DNA of 29,308 nt from CAYOXM01 sp964407925 (GTDB lineage Bacteria; Patescibacteriota; Patescibacteriia; SG8-24), in assembly GCA_964407925.1 (NCBI GenBank), contig CAYOXM010000015.1:1-29308 (forward strand). The letters are read 5' to 3'. The position numbers were made by a program, and so were the translations under genes. The notes below the pieces were generated by a model. That model was not told the origin of the DNA. It saw only the letters and a list, made by a program, of their open reading frames with translations, and did not search any database. This document shows positions 16,112 to 22,857 of the stretch, piece after piece. Each line of letters opens with the position of its first letter. The first letter of the stretch is position 1.

Positions 16112-16507
16112 GCTGCGGAGGTGGCGGGCGTAAAGCTCCTTCACCTTCTGCACGACTTCGTTGATGGAAAGGTCGGCCTTCACGAGGAATTCCATGGCGC
16201 CGAGTTCGCGGGCGCGGATGATGTCCTCGTCCTGGCCGAGGTTCGAAAGCACGATGACCGGGACGGCCTTGGTCTTCAGGTTCGTCTTGATTTCGGTGAG
16301 CACCTCGAAGCCGGTGAGCTTGGGGAGGATGAGGTCGAGCAGCACGAGGGACGGGACGTCCGTCGTCACCTTCTGGACCGCTTCCTCGCCGTCGGACGCG
16401 GCGACCACGTCAAACCCTTCCTTGACGAACTTCGTCGTCAGGATCTTCTGGAGGAACTTGTCGTCCTCCACGATCAGGATTTTCAGTTTGACTTCGCCTT
16501 CGGCCAT
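16103..16507 (-). CDS. Single-domain response regulator (CheY-like)
   Basis: A 134-aa protein that is only a receiver domain. The acidic pair is in ILIVEDDKFL, the phosphorylation Asp in LVLLDLILPKLTG, the switch Ser in VIVLSNLG and the invariant Lys in FLVKADLS. No output domain is present, so it should act by protein contact. Lying between a second receiver and pilB, it may act on pilus motors much as PilG/PilH-type regulators do; this is inference. Its stop codon overlaps the dispersed 51-nt hairpin repeat. Confidence 0.93.
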   Translation of the reverse strand: MAEGEVKLKILIVEDDKFLQKILTTKFVKEGFDVVAASDGEEAVQKVTTDVPSLVLLDLILPKLTGFEVLTEIKTNLKTKAVPVIVLSNLGQDEDIIRARELGAMEFLVKADLSINEVVQKVKELYARHLRSKK

Positions 16508-16582
16508 ATCGTTTGTTTCGAGGGGGTCTCCGCCCCCCGGACCGCCCCGCGTTCGTCGCGGAGCCGTCCGGGAAGCCGAGGC

Positions 16583-17002
16583 TCACCCTTTTCTCACGAG
16601 GCACTCCTCGATGACCTTGCGCACCTCGCTCACCATGCGCGCCGGCGTGAGGTTCGCCTTGGTCAGGAAGCATTCGGCCCCGAGCGCGATGCCCTGCTTC
16701 ACTTCGTAATCCTGTCCGAGGTTGGAAAGGATGACGACGGGGACCGCGGACGTCTTCGGGTTCGCCTTCAGGTCCTTCAGCACCTCGAAGCCGTTCTTGA
16801 TGGGCAGAATCACGTCGAGGAGGATGATCTCCGGACCGTCGTGCGCGGCCTTGTCGAGGCCCTCGACGCCGTCCGCCGCCTCGAGCACGTCGAACCCCTC
16901 CATGCGGAGCTTGGTCGCGTAGATGTCGCGCAGCGCCGGCTCGTCCTCGATGATGAGGACCCGCGTCAGCTTGGCGTTCAGTTGTGGCTTCAGCGTAGGC
17001 AT
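16583..17002 (-). CDS. Single-domain response regulator (CheY-like), paralog
   Basis: A 139-aa receiver with a short basic N-terminal extension (MPTLKPQLNAKLTR). The acidic residues are in VLIIEDEPAL, the phospho-Asp in IILLDVILPIKNG, the switch Ser in VVILSNLGQ and the Lys in FLTKANLT. It is closely similar to the neighbour at 16103-16507, suggesting duplication. It starts 13 bp after the kinase stop and is therefore co-transcribed with it. All catalytic residues are intact. The spacer 16508-16582 is GC-rich with no clear gene. Confidence 0.93.
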   Translation of the reverse strand: MPTLKPQLNAKLTRVLIIEDEPALRDIYATKLRMEGFDVLEAADGVEGLDKAAHDGPEIILLDVILPIKNGFEVLKDLKANPKTSAVPVVILSNLGQDYEVKQGIALGAECFLTKANLTPARMVSEVRKVIEECLVRKG

Positions 17003-17015
17003 ACGATTCGGGAAA

Positions 17016-19505
17016 TCATTTCTTCGCCGCGGGAACCGTGAACGAGAACGTGCTGCCGATGCCCTCCTTCGAGTCGAACCAGATCCTTCCGCCCTGCAGC
17101 GCCACCAGCTTGCTCGCGACGTACAGGCCGAGGCCGGCACCCTCGATTTCCTCCGTCAGCACGTTCTTTGCCCGGAAGAACCTCGCGAACACCCTTTCCT
17201 GCTCCTGCTTCGGAATGCCGCGACCGCTGTCCTCGACCGACACCTTCAGGTACTTGCCCGCCTTGCCCCCCGGTCCGTCCTCGTCCGACTCCGTCACCAT
17301 GATCTCGATGTGGCCGTTGTCGCGATTGTACTTCACCGCGTTGCTTACCAGGTTCGCGAGCACCTTGCGGAGCGCCTCCTTGTCCCCGAGCGCGGGAGGG
17401 AATCCCTTCTTCGGCCGGTTCCAGTGCAGCGCGATGTTCTTCTCGTGCACGGTGATGGCGATGGCGCCGGCGACCTCGTCGACGAGGTCCTCGATGACGA
17501 CGGGCGCGATCTTCATGGTGAGTTTTCCCTGGTCGAGGCGCGAGACGTCCTGCAGGTTCTGGACGAGGCGGCTCAGGCGCTCGTTCGTCTGGTGCATCTG
17601 TTCGAGCAGCTCGAGCTGTTCCTTCGTCATGCGTCCCGTGTCGCCGAAACGCATCATCTCGAGCGTCCAGCGGAAAACGTTGAGCGGCGCGCGCATGTCA
17701 CGGACGCTGTGGTCGAGGAAGTCCTGCTGCTGGCGCACCGCCTCGCGCAGGTTCGCCGTGCGTTCGGCGATGGCCGAACTCATGCGGTTGAACGCCGTCG
17801 CGAGCTCACCGAGCTCGTCGGGCGAACGGTAGTGGACGTGCACGTCGTAGTCGTCCTTCTCCACCCGTTGCGACGCAGCACGCAGTTCCATGACCGGACG
17901 GAGGATGGTCGTCGCGATGGTGAAGATGAGGACCGCGGTCATCAGGATGAGCGCGAGCGTCACGATGAACATCACGACCGCGAGGATGCGGAACACCTCG
18001 CTGTCGAGCATCGAGCGGCGGAGGATGATGTAAAAATAGCCGTTCGACGAGCCGTCGGTGGCGCGGACGCGCTCGAGGAAAACGAGGTCGCCGTCGCCGT
18101 TCACGCCGGAATACAGCGGAGCGGCGCCGAGGGACCGCTTGAAGAACATCTTCGTGATCGCGTCAACCGTCACGCCCGTCTGGGACACGGTCTCGCCGTT
18201 TTCCGCGACGTAGCCGTAGCCGCTCGCGAGAACCGGCGAAATCGCGGTGTAATCCGAGAAATTCAGTGCCTCGGACAAATCGGTGCTGAGAACGACGCCG
18301 GCCTGCAGGCCGTCCGCGCCGACGATGGGCACGGCCGCGCGCAGCATCCACTGGCCGAGCTCCTCTTCGCGCTCCGTCGCGGCGACCTTCACGCCGTCGA
18401 GCGCCTTGCTGAGCACGCCCGAGGAGAGCGGTTTTCCGACTTCCCGCAACGAGTGGCTGCTGTACCGCACGATGCCGTCGGCGCCCACCACGCGGAGGAG
18501 GCGCGACTGTCCGCTGCCGCCGACGAACTCGCGGAGCGCGGGCGGAATCTCGACCGGACCGCCTTCGAGCAGGGCGGCGAGCGCGGGCTGGTCGGCGAGG
18601 CGCGTCGTCTCCTCGAGGAAGAGCGCGCTCGAACCGTAGAACGACCGGCTGAAGAAATGCACGTCGCGGCGCAAGCCGATCTTGCGGGTCTCGATGGACG
18701 CGGAAACGAAATACGTCGACGTGATGGTGAGCAAGATGAAAGCCAGCAGCCAGAACAGCAAGGCGTTCAGCGCAGCCGCCTTCAGGATGAGCTTCCTCGT
18801 GAAATACGCCGTCGGCCTTTCGGCGACGAGCTTGTCGGGATTGTTCTTCGCGACCGCGGCGAAGAAGAAGTAGGCGATGTACGGGAGCTCGAACGCGACG
18901 CTCAGGGGGAAGAGCAGCGGAACGGCGAACACGATCGCGGCCTCGCGCAGGATCAGGATGAGGGACGCGCTGACGGCGGCTTTGGCGAAAAACCGGTCCG
19001 CGCTCCCTGACGACTTCCTGAAACCCGCAAACAGCATGCAGAGCGACGCGGCGGCAATCGGGGAGAAGACCGAGGCGAACTGCGTGGCATTCATCGCCGG
19101 TGCGGCAAGTCCGCTGATAGTGACGACCTCCGACGGCATCAGCAACGCCGCCGTGAAGGAGAGCGTCGGCACGCCGAGCGCGAAGAGGAACAGCGAGCCG
19201 CGCGACTTGGACGTATAGAATTCGGCGAGCGCGAGGAGGAGCCAGAGCCCCTCGATGGCGACGAAGTACAGCCTCGACCGGACGAAGAGGGACGCGAGGC
19301 CGTGGATGTCGTACGCGTAGAGGATTTGCCCGAAGAAGAACGCCGTGTAGCCGATCCAGAGGGTCATGAGCGCGAGGCCGGCGAACAGCAGGGCGCGCTT
19401 ACGGCGGACGACGTACTCTTTGAACAAAAAACAAGACGCCATGAAGGCGACCAGCGCCGTCAGGGTCTCGAGGAAAATGACGGAAATTGTGAAGATTACG
19501 CCCAT
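17016..19505 (-). CDS. Large membrane histidine kinase with Arg at the phospho-acceptor position
   Basis: An 829-aa protein. About 230 N-terminal residues form a seven-helix membrane module. A further helix (about 250-275) leads to a ~200-residue extracytoplasmic Cache-like sensor, then a helix and a HAMP domain (about 500-575). The dimerisation helix follows (FLDHSVRDMRAPLNVFRW), then the ATPase domain: N box NLVSNAVKYN, G1 DSGRGIPKQEQ, F box RFFR and G2 GAGLGLYVASK. In the usual S-H-E-L-R-T-P-L motif the His position is Arg602 (CGT at 17700-17702). The nearest His is 599, one helical turn away. ATP binding looks intact, so it may be a pseudokinase, use His599, or act by heterodimerisation. 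The start has a Shine-Dalgarno-like AAGGGGG and an extended -10. Confidence 0.9.
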   Translation of the reverse strand: MGVIFTISVIFLETLTALVAFMASCFLFKEYVVRRKRALLFAGLALMTLWIGYTAFFFGQILYAYDIHGLASLFVRSRLYFVAIEGLWLLLALAEFYTSKSRGSLFLFALGVPTLSFTAALLMPSEVVTISGLAAPAMNATQFASVFSPIAAASLCMLFAGFRKSSGSADRFFAKAAVSASLILILREAAIVFAVPLLFPLSVAFELPYIAYFFFAAVAKNNPDKLVAERPTAYFTRKLILKAAALNALLFWLLAFILLTITSTYFVSASIETRKIGLRRDVHFFSRSFYGSSALFLEETTRLADQPALAALLEGGPVEIPPALREFVGGSGQSRLLRVVGADGIVRYSSHSLREVGKPLSSGVLSKALDGVKVAATEREEELGQWMLRAAVPIVGADGLQAGVVLSTDLSEALNFSDYTAISPVLASGYGYVAENGETVSQTGVTVDAITKMFFKRSLGAAPLYSGVNGDGDLVFLERVRATDGSSNGYFYIILRRSMLDSEVFRILAVVMFIVTLALILMTAVLIFTIATTILRPVMELRAASQRVEKDDYDVHVHYRSPDELGELATAFNRMSSAIAERTANLREAVRQQQDFLDHSVRDMRAPLNVFRWTLEMMRFGDTGRMTKEQLELLEQMHQTNERLSRLVQNLQDVSRLDQGKLTMKIAPVVIEDLVDEVAGAIAITVHEKNIALHWNRPKKGFPPALGDKEALRKVLANLVSNAVKYNRDNGHIEIMVTESDEDGPGGKAGKYLKVSVEDSGRGIPKQEQERVFARFFRAKNVLTEEIEGAGLGLYVASKLVALQGGRIWFDSKEGIGSTFSFTVPAAKK

Positions 19506-19558
19506 CGCAATTCCCCCTTAATCTCGGCTATTTCTCGCTCTGCCGCCTATACTTCTTT

Positions 19559-19567
19559 ATTTTAGCA
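19559..19567 (-). promoter_or_regulatory. Extended -10 promoter of the kinase-receiver-pilB unit
   Basis: The minus strand reads TGC-TAAAAT about 55 bp upstream of the ATG at 19505. The leader ends in ATTAAGGGGGAATT, shared with pilC. There is no clear -35. Confidence 0.5.
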
Positions 19568-19603
19568 TATTTCAAGGCGGTTTACGAGGGTGGGATGTGT
19601 ATG

Positions 19604-19625
19604 AAAAAAGCCGCCCGTTGGCGGC
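19604..19625 (-). terminator. Intrinsic terminator of the ferredoxin gene
   Basis: A GCCGCC stem, 4-nt loop and GGCGGC (19610-19625) are followed on the minus strand by six T residues, 24 bp past the ferredoxin stop. It separates that gene from the kinase promoter. Confidence 0.85.
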
Positions 19626-19648
19626 AGATTTCGCTTGCCCGAGCGATT

Positions 19649-19933
19649 TCAGGTCGAGCGACGAAGCAGATCGATGATACCGTCGACATCCACGAGCGTC
19701 ACGTCCCCGAACCAGAGGTCATCGGGCATGATGACGACCGTGGGTCCGGTCGGACACATGCCCATGCAACCCGTCTTCGAAACGCGAACCGGCAGGCCGA
19801 GTTCCTTAACTTTCGCCTTGAGCGCGTCGCGGACCGGCTCCGAACCGCCGGCGGCGCAGCATTTTTGCCCGTCATCCTTGCAATTCGTGCAGACGAGGAC
19901 GAGTTTCTTGTAGGCGCGGGGGATGTCGTGCAT
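19649..19933 (-). CDS. Thioredoxin-like [2Fe-2S] ferredoxin
   Basis: A 94-aa protein of the Shethna-type/thioredoxin-fold ferredoxin family. Cys pairs occur in VCTNC and KCC near the N-terminus and in TGCMGMCPTGP in the middle, followed by the family motif for a small hydrophobic strand and turn (VVIMPDDLWFGDVT) and a C-terminal helix. The second cysteine pair and the CPTGP turn are typical cluster ligand sites. It is a soluble one-electron carrier or Fe-S donor; its partner is not evident from the neighbours. ATG 19933 was chosen over an in-frame upstream start because a promoter -10 (19942-19947) lies directly before it, implying a nearly leaderless message. Confidence 0.88.
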   Translation of the reverse strand: MHDIPRAYKKLVLVCTNCKDDGQKCCAAGGSEPVRDALKAKVKELGLPVRVSKTGCMGMCPTGPTVVIMPDDLWFGDVTLVDVDGIIDLLRRST

Positions 19934-19941
19934 AGGCGGCC

Positions 19942-19969
19942 ATTGTACCACTCGCAGATTTCGTAACAA
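19942..19969 (-). promoter_or_regulatory. Promoter of the ferredoxin gene, near-leaderless
   Basis: The minus strand shows TTGTTA, a 16-nt spacer and TACAAT. The -10 box ends 8 bp before the ATG at 19933, so transcription should begin almost at the start codon. Confidence 0.5.
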
Positions 19970-19973
19970 AGAC

Positions 19974-19998
19974 AAAACCCCATCGTGGATGGGGTTTT
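19974..19998 (-). terminator. Intrinsic terminator of tRNA-Lys
   Basis: The stem AAAACCCCATC/GATGGGGTTTT (11 bp, 3-nt loop) lies 5 bp past the tRNA 3' end and is T-rich on the minus side (TTTTGTCTTTGTT). It is nearly symmetrical, so it could work in both directions. Confidence 0.8.
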
Positions 19999-20003
19999 CT
20001 CTC

Positions 20004-20079
20004 TGGTGGGTCGGCCGGGGATCGAACCCGGGACCAAACGCTTAAGAGGCGCTTGCTCTACCAGCTGAGCTACCGACCC
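20004..20079 (-). tRNA. tRNA-Lys (anticodon CUU), CCA encoded
   Basis: A 76-nt cloverleaf. The 7-bp acceptor stem is GGGTCGG/CCGACCC, with a D arm GCTC...GAGC, an anticodon stem AGCGC/GCGTT and loop CTCTTAA giving anticodon CTT (20044-20046). The T arm has GGTTCGATCC. The 3' CCA is encoded (20004-20006). It reads AAG. A good promoter and terminator frame it. Confidence 0.95.
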
Positions 20080-20110
20080 GTAGTTTTGAAATGCTGAAAC
20101 ACGTTTACCA

Positions 20111-20139
20111 CTTATAGCACCGCCGTCCAAAAATGTAAA
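20111..20139 (-). promoter_or_regulatory. Promoter of tRNA-Lys
   Basis: The minus strand has TTTACA, a 17-nt spacer ending in TGC, and TATAAG. It matches 5 of 6 positions in both boxes and has the extended -10. The predicted start is about 25 nt upstream of the mature tRNA. The remaining 20140-20270 is spacer before the plus-strand lipoproteins, with only a weak TTGACG-type candidate. Confidence 0.7.
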
Positions 20140-20270
20140 GCGGGAAATGAGGCGTTTTGCATTGACGAAAGGACGCCGGTATGCCCAAATCAACTGACGC
20201 TCTTTCACAAGCGCTCTCTTCGCCACCTTAGGCTTGCGTACGGAACCGTCTGGGCGGAAGGAAGGCAAAA

Positions 20271-21233
20271 ATGGCTACGTTTAGCGGTAAATCTCTCACG
20301 CGAATCACCCTCGCGTTCGTGACGGCTGGGGCGGTCATCGTCATCGCATCCTGCCAAAGCAGGGGCGCTCCCCCGCCCGAACCTACGCCGTCAGAGGGCG
20401 GGTTCGCGGGCGCATCAGGACCTCAAACCAGCGCTCCGAGGCCCGTTGCGCCTCCGGCTCCGATCGTGACGGCAACGGCGAGCCCGCCGCCCACGGCCGG
20501 ACCCTGTCCGACGAACATGAAGGAGGTCGTCGGCACGTACTGCGCGGACGTCGAACATCTCTGCGTCGAAGGGTGGGCGGACATCAGTTCCCCCTACAAG
20601 ACCTACCCGGGGGGCGCGAAGGGCATCACGTACTGCCAGAAGTACAAGCCGAGACACGCGGTCTGCGTGCCGCCGACCGTCGCGATGCGCTTCTGCATCG
20701 ACGAGTACGAGTACCCGAACGTGAAGGGCGAACTCCCCCGTGTGCTCGTGAGCTGGCTCGAAGCGGACAAGCTCTGCAAGGCGCAGGGCAAGCGGCTCTG
20801 CAACGACAACGAATGGACGCTCGCCTGCGAGGGTCCGGACCGTCTGCCGTTCGGCTACGGCTGGAACCGCGACGAGGCGGTCTGCAACATCAAGCGGAAA
20901 ATCCCGCTGCCGAACCGCCAGCTGTTCAGCAAGCCCGACTCGCCCGAGGCGCAAGCCGAACTCCGCCGCGTCGACGGACGTCAGCCGATCGGCTCCCGGC
21001 CGGAATGCGTGTCGCCGTTCGGCGTGCACGACATGACCGGCAACGTCGACGAATGGTGCCGGGACGTGACGACGAAGGGCGCGTCCATGACGCACGAGCC
21101 GTTCGTGTCGGTCTTCAAGGGCGGACACATGATGGGCCACGTCAGGAACCGCTGCCGGCCGGCGACGACCGCGCACGGTCCGGAGTTCTACGATTTCGTC
21201 CAAGGGTTCCGCTGCTGCGCCGAGGCGCGCTGA
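20271..21233 (+). CDS. Lipoprotein with SUMF1/FGE-like domain, Cys-rich (paralog 1)
   Basis: A 320-aa protein. A signal peptide with a lipobox (VIVIASC, about residue 28) predicts a lipid-anchored exported protein. A Pro-rich linker (to about 80) is followed by a Cys-rich SUMF1/formylglycine-generating-enzyme-like domain: VGTYC, HLCVEG, RFCIDEYEYPN, KLCKAQGKRLC, EWTLACEGP, HDMTGNVDEW and a final GFRCC. In true FGE two cysteines form C-Y-R-Y-R-C. Here only the second remains (HVRNRC), so sulfatase-activating chemistry is unlikely and a binding or structural role is more probable. Extra cysteines suggest disulfides. Similar Cys-rich proteins are frequent in Myxococcota-like genomes (from memory). 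Start supported by GGAAGG 10 bp upstream. First gene of a two-gene operon. Confidence 0.85.
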   Translation: MATFSGKSLTRITLAFVTAGAVIVIASCQSRGAPPPEPTPSEGGFAGASGPQTSAPRPVAPPAPIVTATASPPPTAGPCPTNMKEVVGTYCADVEHLCVEGWADISSPYKTYPGGAKGITYCQKYKPRHAVCVPPTVAMRFCIDEYEYPNVKGELPRVLVSWLEADKLCKAQGKRLCNDNEWTLACEGPDRLPFGYGWNRDEAVCNIKRKIPLPNRQLFSKPDSPEAQAELRRVDGRQPIGSRPECVSPFGVHDMTGNVDEWCRDVTTKGASMTHEPFVSVFKGGHMMGHVRNRCRPATTAHGPEFYDFVQGFRCCAEAR

Positions 21234-21267
21234 GCCGGAGACGCGCACGTCGAAGAGGAGGTCACTG

Positions 21268-22227
21268 ATGAACGCCAGAAACGCACCGAGGGCGGCCGCG
21301 ATCGCCGCCGCAATCCTCGCCGCCATCGCCTGCACGCCGACGAAGACGCTGTCGCCGCCGGAAGACGCCGACCGCGTCACGGCCGCGCCGGAGCCGGTCA
21401 TCACCGTCTTCCCGGTCACGCGGCCGCAGACGCCGCATCAGGACGCCGAAGCGCCCGCGAAAACAGACCCGCGCTGCCCGACGGGAATGCTGCCGGTCGT
21501 CGGCACGTACTGCTCGGCCGTCGAGCACCTGTGCATCGAGGGACGGACGGTCACGATGACTGCGGTAACGCCGGGAGGGATGCGCACGGTGAGCGCGTCG
21601 CAACCGGTGCACTGTCCGAACGGCTGCGCGACGCCCTACTTCTGCGACAAGTTCGTGGAGGGGCACGCGGTCTGCAAGGGGAAGGAGACGCCGAAGCGGT
21701 TCTGCATCGACGACTACGAGTACCCGAACAAGGTCGGCGATACGCCGGCCGTGATGGTCACGTGGATCGACGCCGACAAACTCTGCAAGGCGCAGGGCAA
21801 GCGCCTCTGCGGCGACGACGAATGGACGCTCGCCTGCGAGGGCCCGGAACGCCGGCCCTACGGGTACGGCTGGGAGCGCGACGCGGCGAAGTGCAACATC
21901 GACCGCGGGTGGATCGCGCCGAACACGGACGCGCTCTTCTCCAAGAGCAAGGACGTCGCCGCCGCCGAGCTCGCGCGGCTCGACAAGCGCGTCCCCATCG
22001 GTTCGACGCCCGCGTGCGTGTCGCCCTACGGCGTGCACGACATGACTGGCAACGTCGACGAGTGGACGCGCAACGTCACGCACGGCGGACGTCCGTACGT
22101 CTCGCTCTTCAAGGGCGGGCATTGGGCCGGCGCGCGCAACCGCTGCCGTCCCGACACTGACGCGCACGGGCCGGACTTCGCCTTCTACGCGGAAGGCTTC
22201 CGCTGCTGCGCCGACATGCGGCAATGA
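21268..22227 (+). CDS. Lipoprotein with SUMF1/FGE-like domain, Cys-rich (paralog 2)
   Basis: A 319-aa tandem paralog of the preceding gene, 34 bp downstream with a strong GAGGAGG ribosome site. A signal peptide ends in the lipobox LAAIAC (about residue 22). A short linker is followed by the same block order: VGTYC, HLCIEG, RFCIDDYEYPN, KLCKAQGKRLC, EWTLACEGP, GYGWERD, HDMTGNVDEW, ARNRC and a final GFRCC. The first FGE catalytic Cys is again missing (Gly at that place in GARNRC). Compared with paralog 1 it has a ~20-residue insertion containing a C(x3)C near residue 115. With paralog 1 it forms the only plus-strand island here, closed by a strong terminator. Confidence 0.85.
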   Translation: MNARNAPRAAAIAAAILAAIACTPTKTLSPPEDADRVTAAPEPVITVFPVTRPQTPHQDAEAPAKTDPRCPTGMLPVVGTYCSAVEHLCIEGRTVTMTAVTPGGMRTVSASQPVHCPNGCATPYFCDKFVEGHAVCKGKETPKRFCIDDYEYPNKVGDTPAVMVTWIDADKLCKAQGKRLCGDDEWTLACEGPERRPYGYGWERDAAKCNIDRGWIAPNTDALFSKSKDVAAAELARLDKRVPIGSTPACVSPYGVHDMTGNVDEWTRNVTHGGRPYVSLFKGGHWAGARNRCRPDTDAHGPDFAFYAEGFRCCADMRQ

Positions 22228-22260
22228 GGCCGCGCCGACGCGGGGTCGCCGCGTCATCCG

Positions 22261-22294
22261 CCGGCCGTTCATCCGAACGGCCGGTTTTTGTTTT
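22261..22294 (+). terminator. Intrinsic terminator of the lipoprotein operon
   Basis: A perfect 10-bp stem CCGGCCGTTC/GAACGGCCGG with loop ATCC is followed by TTTTTGTTTT, 33 bp past the stop. A textbook Rho-independent terminator. Confidence 0.92.
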
Positions 22295-22302
22295 GCAAAA
22301 CG

Positions 22303-22322
22303 AAAAACCCGGCGCGGGGCCG
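22303..22322 (-). terminator. Weak terminator of the 44-aa protein gene
   Basis: The minus strand has a short GC hairpin (CCCG-CGC-CGGG or CGGC/GCCG) followed by TTTTTCGTTTT. It faces the strong plus-strand terminator, as expected between convergent units. Confidence 0.5.
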
Positions 22323-22340
22323 AGTCTTCACGCATGTCGA

Positions 22341-22475
22341 TCATTTTTTCCTCTTCACCGCGGTTCTCTTTTTTTCATAGTACCCGGGCCAGCACTTCGG
22401 ACAGACCGGACGGACGGCCGTTTTGGTGAACGTATGTCCACGACTGCAAATTTTTTTGGAGGAAATTTTCTTCAT
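22341..22475 (-). CDS. Small zinc-ribbon-like protein (44 aa)
   Basis: Forty-four residues, strongly basic, with C(x3)H (CSRGH) and C(x2)C (CPKC) spaced about 18 apart, which fits one zinc site, then WPGYYEKK and a Lys/Arg-rich tail. The longer in-frame extension to 22667 only translates the folded tRNA-derived element and is rejected. No family is recognised with confidence. Size and charge suggest a nucleic-acid or ribosome-associated protein. No clear Shine-Dalgarno is present. It lies directly downstream of the folded element and tRNA-Arg. Confidence 0.6.
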   Translation of the reverse strand: MKKISSKKICSRGHTFTKTAVRPVCPKCWPGYYEKKRTAVKRKK

Positions 22476-22495
22476 TGAAGTGACGATGAATTTGC

Positions 22496-22515
22496 GTGGT
22501 GCGGGCGGAGGGATT
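22496..22515 (-). repeat. 20-bp direct copy of the tRNA-Arg 3' end
   Basis: It is identical to 22674-22693, which covers the encoded CCA end, acceptor strand and part of the T arm of tRNA-Arg. The copies are 178 bp apart, an arrangement like attachment-site duplicates at tRNA genes. No integrase is nearby. Confidence 0.85.
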
Positions 22516-22655
22516 TCCGCCGAGCCGCGCCGAATGCGCGGCTCGTTGTCCGGGGCAGCGGTCGAGTGAAGACATTCACTCGACCGGCGCTCCGCTCGTG
22601 CGCCCTCGACGGGGCGCACGGTCTCGCTGCTGCCCGTTCGAATCCCTCCGCCCGT
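22501..22655. other. Highly folded 155-bp element bounded by tRNA-3'-end sequences
   Basis: An outer stem pairs 22502-22515 with 22641-22654 (14 bp). Inside are three perfect hairpins: 22521-22530/22536-22545 (10 bp), 22559-22570/22575-22586 (12 bp) and 22597-22605/22612-22620 (9 bp). A 7-bp helix (22553-22559/22629-22635) encloses the last two, sharing its final base with the 12-bp hairpin. Both arms of the outer stem derive from the 3' end of the adjacent tRNA-Arg, one in each orientation. It could be a structured RNA or a palindromic tRNA-derived mobile repeat. No gene is seen within it. Confidence 0.7.
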
Positions 22656-22674
22656 TCGATTTTTCAAAAAATTG

Positions 22675-22749
22675 TGGTGCGGGCGGAGGGATTCGAACCC
22701 CCAAAAGCAGCTTCGAAGGCTGCCGTGATATCCATTTCACCACGCCCGC
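22675..22749 (-). tRNA. tRNA-Arg (anticodon UCG), CCA encoded
   Basis: A 75-nt cloverleaf. The acceptor stem is GCGGGCG/CGCCCGC, anticodon stem GCAGC/GCTGC with loop CTTCGAA giving anticodon TCG (22714-22716), and T arm GGGGGTTCGAATCCC. CCA is encoded (22675-22677). It reads CGA. The 18 nt of its T arm and acceptor (22681-22698) recur inverted at 22636-22653, so an unprocessed trailer could pair with the tRNA itself. Confidence 0.94.
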
Positions 22750-22774
22750 GTGTCGCTGACCTTAGCAATAAAAA

Positions 22775-22800
22775 ACCAAAAAGAAAAGGCCGCGAGGCCT
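22775..22800 (-). terminator. Intrinsic terminator after pilT
   Basis: On the minus strand AGGCC-TCGC-GGCCT is followed by TTTCTTTTTGG. It lies about 135 bp past the pilT stop and just upstream of tRNA-Arg, so it would insulate the tRNA from pilT transcription. Confidence 0.6.
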
Positions 22801-22857
22801 GCTGCTTTTTTCTCCACTCTCCGGCGCGAAAAAAATTCACGGTGAGCGCCGGGGCAC

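Noticed and set aside
16923..19010. A 695-codon open frame on the plus strand opposite the histidine kinase
   Set aside because: The translation is low complexity (Arg, Glu, Asp, His), has no family motif, and lies wholly antisense to a gene with clear kinase domains. Such frames are common shadows in high-GC DNA. The same applies to plus-strand frames at 287-1231, 12884-14188 and 26159-27721.
20160..20200. Plus-strand promoter for the lipoprotein genes (TTGACG and a downstream TATGCC/CCAAAT)
   Set aside because: The -10 match is poor at any acceptable spacing, so it was not listed.
20271..22227. Calling the lipoproteins functional formylglycine-generating enzymes
   Set aside because: One of the two catalytic cysteines is missing in both, and no sulfatase gene is nearby.
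22496..22693. An integrated mobile element at tRNA-Arg
   Set aside because: The duplicate tRNA ends are only 178 bp apart and enclose no gene or integrase. It is kept as a structured or palindromic element instead.
22496..22759. A plus-strand open frame across tRNA-Arg
   Set aside because: It translates the reverse of tRNA-Arg and the folded element, giving the GAGGGIRTP-type peptide known from spurious tRNA-shadow ORFs.
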